Positions 53,862 to 63,408 of a stretch of DNA of 64,000 bases are shown one piece after another. Source of the stretch: an uncultured Granulosicoccaceae bacterium (GTDB lineage: Bacteria > Pseudomonadota > Gammaproteobacteria > Granulosicoccales > Granulosicoccaceae); contig CALLLW010000008.1 in the NCBI GenBank assembly GCA_938007995.1, forward strand, positions 1 through 64,000. The letters run 5' to 3'. The stretch's first letter is position 1. Every line of letters begins with the position of its first letter. The notes beneath the pieces were generated by a model. The model did no database searches and was not told the origin of the DNA. It saw only the letters and a list, made by a program, of their open reading frames with translations. A program made the translations under genes and the position numbers.

Positions 53862-54890
53862 TTAAACCGCGTTACTACAATCGATTAACTCATCAAGCTT
53901 GGCGGCAGCCGCGCCATTGGCAATCACCGCCAGTGCTTTTTCGACACCGGCTTTGTGGCTCTCTGCGAGATCTGCAATATAAATTGCCGCACCCGCGTTC
54001 AGTGCAACAATATCGCGAGCCGGTCCGGCTTCATTTGCGAGCACACGCTTTATCATGGCAAGACTCTCAGCGGTACTATCTACCTTGATTTGCTGTGTGT
54101 CAGTCTGCTGCATCGAAAACATTGAAGGATCAATGTTTGAACTTTCTACTCGACCATCTTTAAGCTCGGCAATGCGGGTACTTGCACCGGTACTGATTTC
54201 ATCCATACCGTCTTCAGCATGAACCACCATTGCACGCTTACTACCAAGCTTTGCCAACACCTCTGCAATGGGCACTACCAGATGATCGCTGTAGACACCG
54301 ATCAGTTGCCTTGGTGCAGAAGCAGGATTAGTCAGGGGACCCAGCACATTAAAGATTGTCCGCATGCCCAGATCTTTACGCGGACCGATTGCATGACGCA
54401 TCGCACCGTGATGTTTGGGTGCGAACATAAATCCGATTCCTACCTTGTTAACGCACTCGGCCACCTGATCGGCATCAAGGTCAATTTTAACACCGGCAGC
54501 TTCCAGCACATCTGCAGCACCCGAGCTACTTGAAACAGCGCGATTACCGTGTTTGGCTACTTTAATTCCCGCCGCAGCTGCCACCAGAGCACTGCAGGTG
54601 GATACATTAAAAGTACTGGTGCCATCACCACCGGTACCGACAATATCAACCAGATCTGAAGTGTCACAGGTAACACCGGCGGCAAGCTCACGCATGACAC
54701 TGGCCGCAGCGGCAATCTCTTCAACCGACTCGCCCTTCATGCGTAACCCGACTAATAAGCCACCTATCTGCGCGTCGGTGCATTCACCTGACATTATCTT
54801 GCGCATTGTTGCAACCATTTCATCGGCTGTCAGTGCATTACCGTCAACAACTTTTGCAACAGCTTGTTGAATGTTGATCACTTCACTCAT
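53862..54890 (-). CDS. trpD: Anthranilate phosphoribosyltransferase
   Basis: A 342-residue enzyme joining anthranilate to PRPP. The PRPP-binding loop is [20 protein letters not shown], and other motifs are [39 protein letters not shown] and [11 protein letters not shown]. Monofunctional. It lies between trpG (25 bp) and trpC (17 bp). Confidence 0.97.
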   Translation of the reverse strand: MSEVINIQQAVAKVVDGNALTADEMVATMRKIMSGECTDAQIGGLLVGLRMKGESVEEIAAAASVMRELAAGVTCDTSDLVDIVGTGGDGTSTFNVSTCSALVAAAAGIKVAKHGNRAVSSSSGAADVLEAAGVKIDLDADQVAECVNKVGIGFMFAPKHHGAMRHAIGPRKDLGMRTIFNVLGPLTNPASAPRQLIGVYSDHLVVPIAEVLAKLGSKRAMVVHAEDGMDEISTGASTRIAELKDGRVESSNIDPSMFSMQQTDTQQIKVDSTAESLAMIKRVLANEAGPARDIVALNAGAAIYIADLAESHKAGVEKALAVIANGAAAAKLDELIDCSNAV

Positions 54891-54915
54891 GATTTTTCCT
54901 TACGTAGCTGTTGAT

Positions 54916-55512
54916 TCACACGGCATTACTCTGTCTATTGCTGAGAAACTGCTGCAGCATGTCATATCCATGCTCAGTTAAAATGGACTCCGGATGAAAC
55001 TGGACACCTTCGAGTAATAACTCCTTATGCCTCACGCCCATTATCTCATCAATTTCGCCGGACTCCGTTTGCGTCCACGCGGTGATTTCAAAACAGTCAG
55101 GTAAACTCTGTTTTTCTATCACCAGTGAATGATAACGAGTCACGGTCACCGGGTTAGGCAATCCTTTAAAAACACCGGTTTGGTTATGATAAGCCGGGGA
55201 CGTCTTGCCGTGCATGATAGAACCTGCCCGTACTATGGTTCCACCAAAGGCCGCAGCAATGCACTGATGACCAAGACACACACCCAGCATTGGCACTTTA
55301 CCGGCACAGTGCCGGATAAGATCCACTGATATTCCAGCCTCATTCGGTGTACACGGGCCCGGTGATATCACCAGATAATCCGGCTCCAGCGCGGCCAGCT
55401 CTGGTACTGTTTTTTGATTGTTGCGTACTACGTTGACACTGGCCCCGAGCTCTTCAAAATACTGAACCAGGTTAAAAGTAAAGGAATCATAGTTGTCGAG
55501 CATCAGCAGCAT
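54916..55512 (-). CDS. trpG: Anthranilate synthase glutamine amidotransferase subunit
   Basis: A 198-residue class I amidotransferase supplying ammonia to TrpE. The nucleophile Cys is in [17 protein letters not shown], the oxyanion motif in [14 protein letters not shown], and His/Glu in [15 protein letters not shown]. It may also serve p-aminobenzoate synthase, as in other bacteria. Its ATG shares a base with the trpE stop, so translation is coupled 1:1 with TrpE. Confidence 0.97.
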   Translation of the reverse strand: MLLMLDNYDSFTFNLVQYFEELGASVNVVRNNQKTVPELAALEPDYLVISPGPCTPNEAGISVDLIRHCAGKVPMLGVCLGHQCIAAAFGGTIVRAGSIMHGKTSPAYHNQTGVFKGLPNPVTVTRYHSLVIEKQSLPDCFEITAWTQTESGEIDEIMGVRHKELLLEGVQFHPESILTEHGYDMLQQFLSNRQSNAV

Positions 55513-57098
55513 CAGCAGTTACCTTTATTGGATTTTTTCTGCAACTGCTCATCTTTATCAGACTGAGGTAACTGATCAAGACCTCTGGCGGCCATGGCCG
55601 CAGCCCTGAATATCGCTCTGGCTTTATTTAGTGTTTCGTCCCACTCACTAAGCGGCACAGAGTCATAAACAACACCTGCACCCGCTTGTATATGCAGCTG
55701 TTTGTCTTTTACTACTGCAGTGCGAATCGCTATGGCCGTATCCATATTGCCGTTAAAAGAGAGATAGCCCACTGCACCTGAATAAACACCTCGCTTAACC
55801 GGCTCAAGCTCATTAATAATTTCCATCGCTCTGATTTTAGGTGCACCACTCACCGTACCCGCCGGAAAAGTTGCTCGCAATACATCCATAGCGCTGTAAC
55901 CCGGTTTTAGTTTTCCGGTAACATTTGAGACAATATGCATCACATGCGAGTAGCGTTCGATTGTCATTTTTTCGGTCAGCTTAACCGAACCAGTTTGAGC
56001 TACGCGACCCGCATCATTGCGGCCCAGATCAATTAACATTAAATGCTCTGCCAACTCTTTGGGGTCAGCCAGCAAGCTTTCTTCGAGTGCTTTATCTTCT
56101 TCTGCTGTGGTACCGCGCGGCCGGGTACCGGCAATCGGCCTGACGGTTACCGTGTTATCTTCAAGACGCACCAGAATCTCGGGAGAAGAACCGACTACCT
56201 GAAAATCACCCAGATCAAGATAAAACATATAAGGCGAAGGATTCAGCATCCTTAAAGCTCGATACAAATCCAGCGGATGTGCATTAAACGGTGCAGTCAT
56301 GCGTTGTGACAGAACCACCTGCATACAATCACCTGCGGTGATGTAATCACGCACTCGCTCAACACCATCGATAAAACTGTTCTGACCAAAGCCAGAGGTA
56401 AAATCCGTTTCATCCAGCGAGTGCCTGGTTTTTTTTGCAGACCCTGGTAGCGGCTCTGGTTGCGGCCCTGGTTGCGGTTCTGGTGCCAACTCTGGCATCG
56501 GGCCGCGTACAAGCGCTTCAATTTCATTCAGCCGATTCATACCGACAGACTGCGCACTGGCATCTGTTGGATCCACATGCACAATGATTATTGCCGTGCC
56601 ATTCAGGTTATCGAAAACCACCACCTCTTCCGACACCATTAAAAGGATATCCGGTGTGGCCAGAGAATCCGGCAGATTATCCTCGAATACGTCGGGCTCT
56701 ATATAGTTGATTGTCTCATAGCCGAAGTAGCCAACCAGTCCGCCGGTAAATCTGAGCTGCGTAAAACGCTCGGGTAGATCGTCACACTGAAATCCAGCGT
56801 GAAATTCTTCGACCCAATGCAGGGGATCGACCACCGACTCTGTGTGAACCGCCTCGCCATCGCGCGTAACCGACAGCTGCTGACCATGAAACCGGACGAT
56901 CTCTTTGCAAGGCAAGCCGATAATCGAATATCTGCCCCAGGTGTCACCGCCGGTGACTGATTCGAACAGGTAGCTCGCGGGTGTGTTGGCGACTTTTAAA
57001 AAAGTAGATAGGGGTGTGTCAAGATCTGCGAGTATCTCGCGGACAAGCGTCTGGCGTTTAACCGGTTGACGGGAACTGTCTTTGAAGTGTTCTTTCAT
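55512..57098 (-). CDS. trpE: Anthranilate synthase component I
   Basis: A 528-residue chorismate-using enzyme. The N-terminal tryptophan-feedback site includes [18 protein letters not shown]. The catalytic C-terminal domain has [64 protein letters not shown] and [18 protein letters not shown]. An uncommon proline-rich linker ([14 protein letters not shown]) sits at the domain junction. Start 57098 matches Pseudomonas-type N-termini but lacks a good ribosome-binding site; a TTG at 57170 is the alternative. First gene of trpEGDC. Confidence 0.96.
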   Translation of the reverse strand: MKEHFKDSSRQPVKRQTLVREILADLDTPLSTFLKVANTPASYLFESVTGGDTWGRYSIIGLPCKEIVRFHGQQLSVTRDGEAVHTESVVDPLHWVEEFHAGFQCDDLPERFTQLRFTGGLVGYFGYETINYIEPDVFEDNLPDSLATPDILLMVSEEVVVFDNLNGTAIIIVHVDPTDASAQSVGMNRLNEIEALVRGPMPELAPEPQPGPQPEPLPGSAKKTRHSLDETDFTSGFGQNSFIDGVERVRDYITAGDCMQVVLSQRMTAPFNAHPLDLYRALRMLNPSPYMFYLDLGDFQVVGSSPEILVRLEDNTVTVRPIAGTRPRGTTAEEDKALEESLLADPKELAEHLMLIDLGRNDAGRVAQTGSVKLTEKMTIERYSHVMHIVSNVTGKLKPGYSAMDVLRATFPAGTVSGAPKIRAMEIINELEPVKRGVYSGAVGYLSFNGNMDTAIAIRTAVVKDKQLHIQAGAGVVYDSVPLSEWDETLNKARAIFRAAAMAARGLDQLPQSDKDEQLQKKSNKGNC

Positions 57099-57130
57099 GG
57101 TAAGCAGTAATAACAGAGGCAATAATGAAT

Positions 57131-57190
57131 GGTTGGGGCGCAACAGCTGAACGTGCGCTTCGCCAACCAAAAACCGCGCTAGCGGCGGTT
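57131..57190 (-). promoter_or_regulatory. Two consecutive hairpins in the trpE leader (possible attenuator)
   Basis: On the minus strand the first hairpin pairs AACCGC (57190-57185) with GCGGTT (57177-57172) and runs into a T5 stretch, like an intrinsic terminator. The second, GGTTGG plus GCGCA (57168-57154) with TGCGC plus CCAACC (to 57131), ends 32 bp before trpE. No leader peptide with tandem Trp codons is apparent next to them, so classical attenuation is not demonstrated. The rest of the 466-bp trpE-fumarase spacer holds a 12-bp repeat array. Confidence 0.5.
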
Positions 57191-57392
57191 ATTGTTAAAG
57201 TACATTGAGTCATATTGCTTCGATTACGATGGTTACCAAAACTGTTTCCACCAACGCTGACAAGCGCCGGCACAGGTAGAAAACCCGGCGCCTCAGGTCC
57301 ACCCACGGCGCATTTACCCACAAGCACAATATCGAGTCAAGGTGAGCGCTGAGTTTCGTGAGCAATTCGACCGACCGTTTTTGCCGACCACC

Positions 57393-57464
57393 TGGCCTGC
57401 AATTTGGCCTAATATCTGGCCAGACATCTGGCCAGACATCTGCCTTGTCATCTGGCCAACAAAT
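57393..57464. repeat. Six 12-bp tandem repeats with TGGCCA cores
   Basis: Head-to-tail units begin TGGCC: TGGCCTGCAATT, TGGCCTAATATC, TGGCCAGACATC (twice), TGCCTTGTCATC and TGGCCAACAAAT. The array lies about 100 bp before the fumarase start, between divergent fumarase and trpE. The palindromic TGGCCA core places Trp codons in both strands, which gives misleading Trp-rich frames. Confidence 0.9.
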
Positions 57465-57564
57465 CCGGCAGTCACCCGCTGGTTCGGACTCTGCAGGTGC
57501 CAAGCCTCCCCACAACGGCTATATTACGCGGTATCCCTACTCTTGTATAAACCGGAAAGAAGCC

Positions 57565-59094
57565 ATGGCTGTTATTCACCAGGATCACCTGATAGAGAGT
57601 GTCGCAGACGCGCTGCAATTTATTTCGTACTACCATCCGAAGGATTTCGTCGACGCAGTGCACGACGCCTACAATCGCGAAGAATCAAAGCCCGCGAAAG
57701 ACGCGATCGCACAAATCCTGATTAATTCGCGATTGTGCGCCGAAGGGCATCGACCAATTTGTCAGGATACCGGAATCGTTACTGTGTTCGTCAAAATAGG
57801 CATGAACGTACAGTGGCAGGGTGCAAACATGAGCCCGACTGACATGATTAATGAAGGTGTTCGTCGAGCCTACTTACATCCGGACAACAAACTGCGTGCA
57901 TCAATACTGGCTGATCCAGCCGGTAAGCGACAAAACACCACGGATAACACACCCGCAGTGATCCACATGCAGGTGGTAGAAGGCGACACCATAGAAGTCG
58001 ATCTGGCAGCCAAGGGCGGTGGCTCGGAGAACAAATCCAAAATGGTCATGCTCAACCCCAGTGACAGCATTGTTGACTGGGTCGTTAAAACTGTGCCGAC
58101 CATGGGCGCTGGATGGTGTCCTCCCGGCATGCTGGGTATCGGTATTGGTGGCACAGCAGAAAAGTCTGCAGTACTGGCAAAGCAGGTGTTGATGGATCCA
58201 ATTGATATCCAGGAACTGAAAGATCGAGGTCCGTCTAATCGCATTGAAGAACTACGACTGGAAATATTCGAACAGGTCAATGCACTGGGCATTGGCGCTC
58301 AGGGGCTTGGTGGTTTAACCACTGTTCTGGATGTCAAAATCGCAGATCACCCGACCCATGCGGCTTCACTACCGGTGACGATGATTCCAAACTGTGCTGC
58401 AACAAGACACGCGCACTTTGTACTCGACGGACAGGGACCGGCACTGCAAACACCACCTTCACTGGATGACTGGCCAGAAATCACCTGGGATGTCGGTCCG
58501 AACGCACGCTCAGTAAATCTCGATACATTGACTGATGAGGAAACTTCCACGTTTAAACCGGGTGAAACCTTGTTGTTGAACGGCACGCTGCTCACTGGCA
58601 GAGATGCAGCACACAAGCGCATTAAAGAAATACTTGATCGCGGTGAAGAACTGCCGGTCGATCTGAGCGGCAAACTCATTTACTACGTAGGGCCGGTGGA
58701 TGCAGTACGCGATGAAGCAGTCGGTCCTGCCGGCCCAACCACTGCCACCCGCATGGACAAATTCACTGACATGATGCTGGAGCATACCGGCATTCTCGGT
58801 ATGGTAGGTAAAGCAGAGCGCGGCCCGACAGGCATTGAGGCCATTAAAAAACATAAGTCAGTGTATCTTATGGCAGTGGGTGGCGCCGCCTATCTGGTAT
58901 CACGCGCTATAACCGAAGCACGCATCGTTGCGTTTGAAGAGCTAGGCATGGAAGCGATTCATGAGTTTGTTGTAAAAGATATGCCAGTCACTGTTGCTGT
59001 TGACAGCCAGGGAGAGGCTGTACATCAGACCGGCCCTGCAATCTGGCGTGGTAAAATCACATCCGGTGAAGTTCAGCCGGTTTATTTTAAGTAA
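57565..59094 (+). CDS. Fumarate hydratase class I (iron-sulfur, fused subunits)
   Basis: A 509-residue oxygen-sensitive [4Fe-4S] hydratase of the TCA cycle, with alpha (TtdA-like) and beta (TtdB-like) parts fused as in FumA. Cluster cysteines are in GHRPICQDTGIVTVF, MGAGWCPPGMLGI and MIPNCAATRHAHF. The C-terminal part has IYYVGP-type core (LIYYVGPVDAVRDEAVGPAG) and KSVYLMAVGGAAYLVSRAI. Start ATG 57565 is preceded by GGAAAG; a 69-codon extension to 57358 passes through the repeat array and is rejected. Confidence 0.95.
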   Translation: MAVIHQDHLIESVADALQFISYYHPKDFVDAVHDAYNREESKPAKDAIAQILINSRLCAEGHRPICQDTGIVTVFVKIGMNVQWQGANMSPTDMINEGVRRAYLHPDNKLRASILADPAGKRQNTTDNTPAVIHMQVVEGDTIEVDLAAKGGGSENKSKMVMLNPSDSIVDWVVKTVPTMGAGWCPPGMLGIGIGGTAEKSAVLAKQVLMDPIDIQELKDRGPSNRIEELRLEIFEQVNALGIGAQGLGGLTTVLDVKIADHPTHAASLPVTMIPNCAATRHAHFVLDGQGPALQTPPSLDDWPEITWDVGPNARSVNLDTLTDEETSTFKPGETLLLNGTLLTGRDAAHKRIKEILDRGEELPVDLSGKLIYYVGPVDAVRDEAVGPAGPTTATRMDKFTDMMLEHTGILGMVGKAERGPTGIEAIKKHKSVYLMAVGGAAYLVSRAITEARIVAFEELGMEAIHEFVVKDMPVTVAVDSQGEAVHQTGPAIWRGKITSGEVQPVYFK

Positions 59095-59130
59095 GCTGCA
59101 GTAATCAAGTAACTGTGTAATGAAAAAGCA

Positions 59131-59155
59131 GGGCAGACCGTTTTATGGTCTGCCC
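59131..59155. terminator. Terminator hairpin between fumarase and capsule genes
   Basis: GGGCAGACC (59131-59139) pairs perfectly with GGTCTGCCC (59147-59155). On the minus strand it is followed by TGCTTTTTC, so it best fits termination of the capsule operon, while also ending the convergent fumarase transcript. Confidence 0.85.
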
Positions 59156-59181
59156 TTAACAATCACTGCAAATTAGCTATT

Positions 59182-60537
59182 TCAAATTGCAACTTTTTTT
59201 GTCGCTGTATTATAGTTTTGAGCTTCGGCAGCAGACACTGCTTTTTTCTTATGCTCTTCGAGATCTATGATACTTCCGGACGATTCTACATCCTTCCTTG
59301 CTGTCGTCGCAGCAGGCTTATCAGAATAATGCTCACTGGCAAGTGCACTAGGCCATCTTAAACCAGATGCATCCGAGCCTTTAACATCAGTGTACAAGCT
59401 ACCATTAATCTGGGTTTTATCGATCAGATAGCGGCGAAAGCGCTGAAAAAGATTAGCATCAACCTCACCAGGATTTTGCCAGAATTGCTCGAGTGTTCCC
59501 TGATGGGTTAGACCATCAAGATCATATATTGCATCACCTAAAGCCTTTACCGGAGTGCCGTGATACAGCGAGGAAATACCTACCGTGCTATTTATCAACA
59601 CAGACCCTTCCGCATTACGCAGCAAGGAGGGTAAATCCGTATCATGCACATAGAACAGCCGGTTTTCCAAACCGTATACCAACGCGAGCTGCCTGATAAC
59701 TGCACTATAATTCTTGTAACCTCTATCGTATGGATGATGCTTGATTACCAGAGAGCAGTCGCTTCGTTCAGACTTTGAAAAAGAGCTGATGACTCGCTCA
59801 AGATATTTTTCAATACTTTGGAAGTCTGAATGTTTTCTTACCTGCATATCACTATGCACCTGCAGTGGCAGCAAAAAATAAGATTCGCTTCCGCTCAGCA
59901 GCAGATCGGAGACTTTTCTTTGTGTTTGACGATAGAGAATTTTTCTTGCGCCGGATCGAATCCAGTACAAGCCTTCAGTAATTACATTCAAGCTTCGGTG
60001 ATGCTCATAAAATTTGAATAATGGCTTTAACACAGAGGCAGCAATGTAATACTGTACACAGTGCCTTGCTGCGGCACTGAATACGTTTACCACCGGTGCT
60101 GAGGGAATATCTTCAACACCAGCATCGGTCTCTGCCAGACGCTTTGGCAATCCAGCCTTCTCGCAAGCACTGGTATATCCATTTACGCCGTCCTTTTCAA
60201 GTGTGACGTAATTGGGCCTGACATACCCTTCTTCAAAAACATAGACCTCTATACCGAGACGTCTGGCTATCTCTATTGCCTGTCGGTGATAGCGCCTGCA
60301 ATCACCAAACAGATATACACGATCTATGTCACGACCAAGCAGGACACTTTCCATCCATGCAGGCCAGACACTGACCGGCGAGGTAAAATTCAGATATTTA
60401 CCGGTACGGTAATAATAAAAATCACCACCGTTCAAGTTTACTTTCAGTACATTATGACCACGGCTTTCAAGCTGATTGGCGAGCTTTCTGAAGAAAGGTC
60501 CGACCGGGCCCTGAAGCATTAAAATATTACGCGGCAT
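59182..60537 (-). CDS. kpsS: KpsS-like capsule polysaccharide Kdo transferase
   Basis: A 451-residue cytoplasmic capsule-biosynthesis protein of the PF05159 family. The N-terminus is ILMLQGPVGPFFRKLANQLE, followed by VYLFGDCRRYHRQAIEIAR, VYVFEEGYVRPNYVTLE, VIKHHPYDRGYKNY and LINSTVGISSLYHGTPVKAL. This is the KpsS pattern. KpsS adds the first Kdo to phosphatidylglycerol to start the poly-Kdo linker of group 2-type capsules. The last about 70 residues are a low-complexity extension. Its ATG overlaps the kpsC stop by 11 bp. Confidence 0.88.
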   Translation of the reverse strand: MPRNILMLQGPVGPFFRKLANQLESRGHNVLKVNLNGGDFYYYRTGKYLNFTSPVSVWPAWMESVLLGRDIDRVYLFGDCRRYHRQAIEIARRLGIEVYVFEEGYVRPNYVTLEKDGVNGYTSACEKAGLPKRLAETDAGVEDIPSAPVVNVFSAAARHCVQYYIAASVLKPLFKFYEHHRSLNVITEGLYWIRSGARKILYRQTQRKVSDLLLSGSESYFLLPLQVHSDMQVRKHSDFQSIEKYLERVISSFSKSERSDCSLVIKHHPYDRGYKNYSAVIRQLALVYGLENRLFYVHDTDLPSLLRNAEGSVLINSTVGISSLYHGTPVKALGDAIYDLDGLTHQGTLEQFWQNPGEVDANLFQRFRRYLIDKTQINGSLYTDVKGSDASGLRWPSALASEHYSDKPAATTARKDVESSGSIIDLEEHKKKAVSAAEAQNYNTATKKVAI

Positions 60538-62590
60538 AAGTAAGACCCTTTCTTATATTGCGAACAATGTTCACGTATTTTTTTAGTCCTGAAGCCGTGA
60601 TGTCATCGACTTGCAACCTGCGCTCTTCCACCAGTGCTGCAATCGTTTTCTCAACGCTGGTAAACTCGCCGGACCCAAGATCAAGGTAGCCCGGGTATTC
60701 GATGTAACAGATATAGACAAGCTCGGCGAGGCTGCGCTTTCTGGTCCGGCGCGCAAACCCGCAAAGATCCTGCGTCAATCCCCAACCCGCGTAAAACGGT
60801 CTTCCATAAGTAACGACCTTTTTGCCGCAAAGTAGCGCCTCCAGACCCGCAAGCGAAGTCATAGTGTGAATCTGCTCACACAGATTTAAAGCAACTTCAA
60901 TTGAAAGAGCGCTTTCTACATGATCACAGAGTTTCTCTATCTCTCGATAGTTGGCAATACCGTCACTGCGATTGCCGCTGACAACATCAGGATGCGGCTT
61001 GTACACAATTAACGCATCGGGGTTTGCTGACCTGACCGCAACCAACAATTTGTAGTTGCTGTCTATAGAGGAAGCGCCATATCGAAGCGATGCATCATCC
61101 ACCACCTGACCGATCACCAGCAGAACACGCTTACCCGCATAGAAGGAGATATCCGAGATAGCACTTTCAGCGGACGTATACTTACTTATCCGATTTTCCA
61201 GCAGTAACTCTATGAGAGACTCAGCACGACTCAATTCTGAAGTTGTACAATCGCGGGTTTGCAACAACTGCTCAAGCCGTGAAGGCCGGGTGGCATCAAA
61301 ATAAATACCCAGATCATCAACGACCAGAGATCGAGGTGCTGTATAGTTGCTCCCAAGACCCACAGAACGGACAAAGCCGTCTTCCATTCGAGCCACCTGA
61401 CAGTTTTCAAGCGCCTGCTCACGCTCACTGTCTTTTTCACCGCATCCCCAGACCATCACCGGCTGAGTTTCATTGGCAGCAGCCGAAGGCGGGTTTTTTA
61501 TATCTTTTACCGATACATGACAGTGCTGGTACTCTGCTGCCATCATGTACTTGTCTACATATCGTCTCTTCCACGGTGTTATACCTAAAAGACGATAGTT
61601 TCCACCGATACGCTCAAGCTGCCGGCGCTGCTCAATAATATGATCCACAATATCCGAAAGGCTGCAAACTTTGCCCCTAACCGGATCAACGTAGGTCGGA
61701 TAAATCATGTATGCTGCCATAAATACTTCAAGCAAACTTCGACTGACAACACGCCTTGGGTTATGCTGAATATCTTCCGTTAAACCCCATCCAGAATAAA
61801 ACGGCTGCCCGAAGCACTTGACCGGCACACCCTGTAACAGTAATTCAAAGCCATACAACGATGTGCCAACGTAAGCACAAATACAGTGTGACATGCGATG
61901 CGCTGAAATCTCATGACTAATCAGTTCAACACCCAGCTGTGAGGCGTGGGAGGAAAGATAGCCCTGCCGTCGCCCAGCCAGAACTTCAGGATGCACTTTG
62001 ACCAGTACCTTCTCTTTTCCATATTGATCAACAGCCTGCTTCAGCATCCGCTCAAAGCCTTCAGGCTGCATACCACCGAAGTGTACCGACTGATCACCAA
62101 CCGTTTGATCCACGACTAATACAAAAGAGCCTTCATCATTGGCAGAATCCTGTACCTCTGCAGAGACGTTATACTTACTAATTCGATTTTCAATAATCCT
62201 CTGCAGTGCACGCTCGGCAAGCAACATTTGCTCACGATCAGTTAGCTGCCATGAGCACTTATCGAGGTTATTGAGAATATTTTCCAGACGGGATGGCTGA
62301 CTGCTGTCGTAGTAGATTCCGACCGCATCACTGACAACGGAATACTTACGCCCCCGGCCACCACGTCCGAAAGAACAAATAAAACCATCTTCAAGCCGGA
62401 TATGCGATATGCCGGTTAGTTGTGCCAGATACGCAGACGACTTGCTATAGCTTTTATGCCCCCAGGAGTAGATCGCCTTACAGGCTTTGCTATGTAACTG
62501 CAAAGGGTTGCGGCTCAGTCTTTCAACACCAAGAAAGATTTCTATGTGCGGAATTCTTTTTATTCCGGATGAAAGACTGAATCCCAGCAA
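60527..62590 (-). CDS. kpsC: KpsC-like capsule polysaccharide Kdo polymerase
   Basis: A 687-residue protein with two homologous transferase units. Each begins with a similar block (LEDGFICSFGRGGRGRKYSV and MEDGFVRSVGLGSNYTAPRS), followed by GIYYDSSQPSRLENIL / GIYFDATRPSRLEQLL and a VKCFGQPFYSGWGLT / VVTYGRPFYAGWGLT motif. This duplication is characteristic of KpsC, which extends the beta-Kdo linker after KpsS. Both domains retain their conserved blocks. It is coupled with kpsS and 16 bp after an uncharacterised gene. Confidence 0.9.
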   Translation of the reverse strand: MLGFSLSSGIKRIPHIEIFLGVERLSRNPLQLHSKACKAIYSWGHKSYSKSSAYLAQLTGISHIRLEDGFICSFGRGGRGRKYSVVSDAVGIYYDSSQPSRLENILNNLDKCSWQLTDREQMLLAERALQRIIENRISKYNVSAEVQDSANDEGSFVLVVDQTVGDQSVHFGGMQPEGFERMLKQAVDQYGKEKVLVKVHPEVLAGRRQGYLSSHASQLGVELISHEISAHRMSHCICAYVGTSLYGFELLLQGVPVKCFGQPFYSGWGLTEDIQHNPRRVVSRSLLEVFMAAYMIYPTYVDPVRGKVCSLSDIVDHIIEQRRQLERIGGNYRLLGITPWKRRYVDKYMMAAEYQHCHVSVKDIKNPPSAAANETQPVMVWGCGEKDSEREQALENCQVARMEDGFVRSVGLGSNYTAPRSLVVDDLGIYFDATRPSRLEQLLQTRDCTTSELSRAESLIELLLENRISKYTSAESAISDISFYAGKRVLLVIGQVVDDASLRYGASSIDSNYKLLVAVRSANPDALIVYKPHPDVVSGNRSDGIANYREIEKLCDHVESALSIEVALNLCEQIHTMTSLAGLEALLCGKKVVTYGRPFYAGWGLTQDLCGFARRTRKRSLAELVYICYIEYPGYLDLGSGEFTSVEKTIAALVEERRLQVDDITASGLKKYVNIVRNIRKGLTYAA

Positions 62591-62606
62591 GTTCGTAATC
62601 TTCCTG

Positions 62607-63236
62607 CTAGTTAATCAGGCTGATTGCGATGCACGCAGCAATAGCCGAAACAACCGCATCCACAGCGAGCGGTCGCCAGTGATTCTTGATAGTGCTCAAT
62701 AGCAATGGCAATCCGCGTGTTTGAACCGCGTCTGAAGGACCCAGATCATTAGCGGCGTTTCCCTCTAAAGACAACGAATCATTTTGCTCAAGACTGGCTG
62801 TATCGGGTTTTTGTGTATCCTCGCACCCCACCAGCTCGCTCAGTTGCCGCAGCACAGACGCACCATTGTCTTCAGGACTTTGACTGGCCGCCTGTCCAAC
62901 AATTGTCAATAACCCGCCACTGATACCCATTTCACGTGCAGATTTCTGCAATACGGCAATCTGCTCCTGACAGGAAACCAGTCGCCCGAGTGCAGTCCGA
63001 CAGTAGACAGAACGTTCATTGTCGGTGTCTCCATGGGGCACTTTGCTAACGTCAATATCCTGCAGCGCTGCGCTATCATCAATAGACTCGGTCGCACCAG
63101 CCGCATCGACGATATAACGGTTCAGCGATACTGCGTCTGCACCATATTGAATAAGCTCACGTTTACCCGCCTGCAGACCAGTGAACAGCTGACTGTATTC
63201 TTCAATTATCGATGGGTGCTCTGCCGCAGATTCCAT
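62607..63236 (-). CDS. Hypothetical tail-anchored protein in the capsule operon
   Basis: A 209-residue protein that I do not recognise. The first about 180 residues are hydrophilic and partly helical, with two cysteines near the middle (SVYCRTALGRLVSCQEQIAV). A stretch of low complexity follows, and then the extreme C-terminus is a single hydrophobic helix (AVDAVVSAIAACIAISLI), so the protein is probably anchored in the inner membrane with the body in the cytoplasm. It sits 16 bp before kpsC, suggesting a part in capsule assembly. Confidence 0.6.
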   Translation of the reverse strand: MESAAEHPSIIEEYSQLFTGLQAGKRELIQYGADAVSLNRYIVDAAGATESIDDSAALQDIDVSKVPHGDTDNERSVYCRTALGRLVSCQEQIAVLQKSAREMGISGGLLTIVGQAASQSPEDNGASVLRQLSELVGCEDTQKPDTASLEQNDSLSLEGNAANDLGPSDAVQTRGLPLLLSTIKNHWRPLAVDAVVSAIAACIAISLIN

Positions 63237-63408
63237 TTCTTACATACGCTAAACGTTGATTAGTCATATGTTGCAGAAAACAAGCCAAACAGATCACACT
63301 ATAGGGACAAAATGATCCTACAAAACGACTGACAGGCGGAACCAGTTTCACAGACTATTTGCTATATCAACGCACATTGTAAGGTCAGAAAGCGCTAAGT
63401 AGTTTTAC

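Noticed and set aside
57342..57725. A frame rich in Trp (WPAIWPNIWPDIWPDI) that looks like a trp leader peptide
   Set aside because: It lies on the plus strand, opposite to trpE, and the Trp codons come from the palindromic TGGCCA repeat array. The minus-strand Trp-containing frame here has the same origin and is about 200 bp from the leader hairpins.
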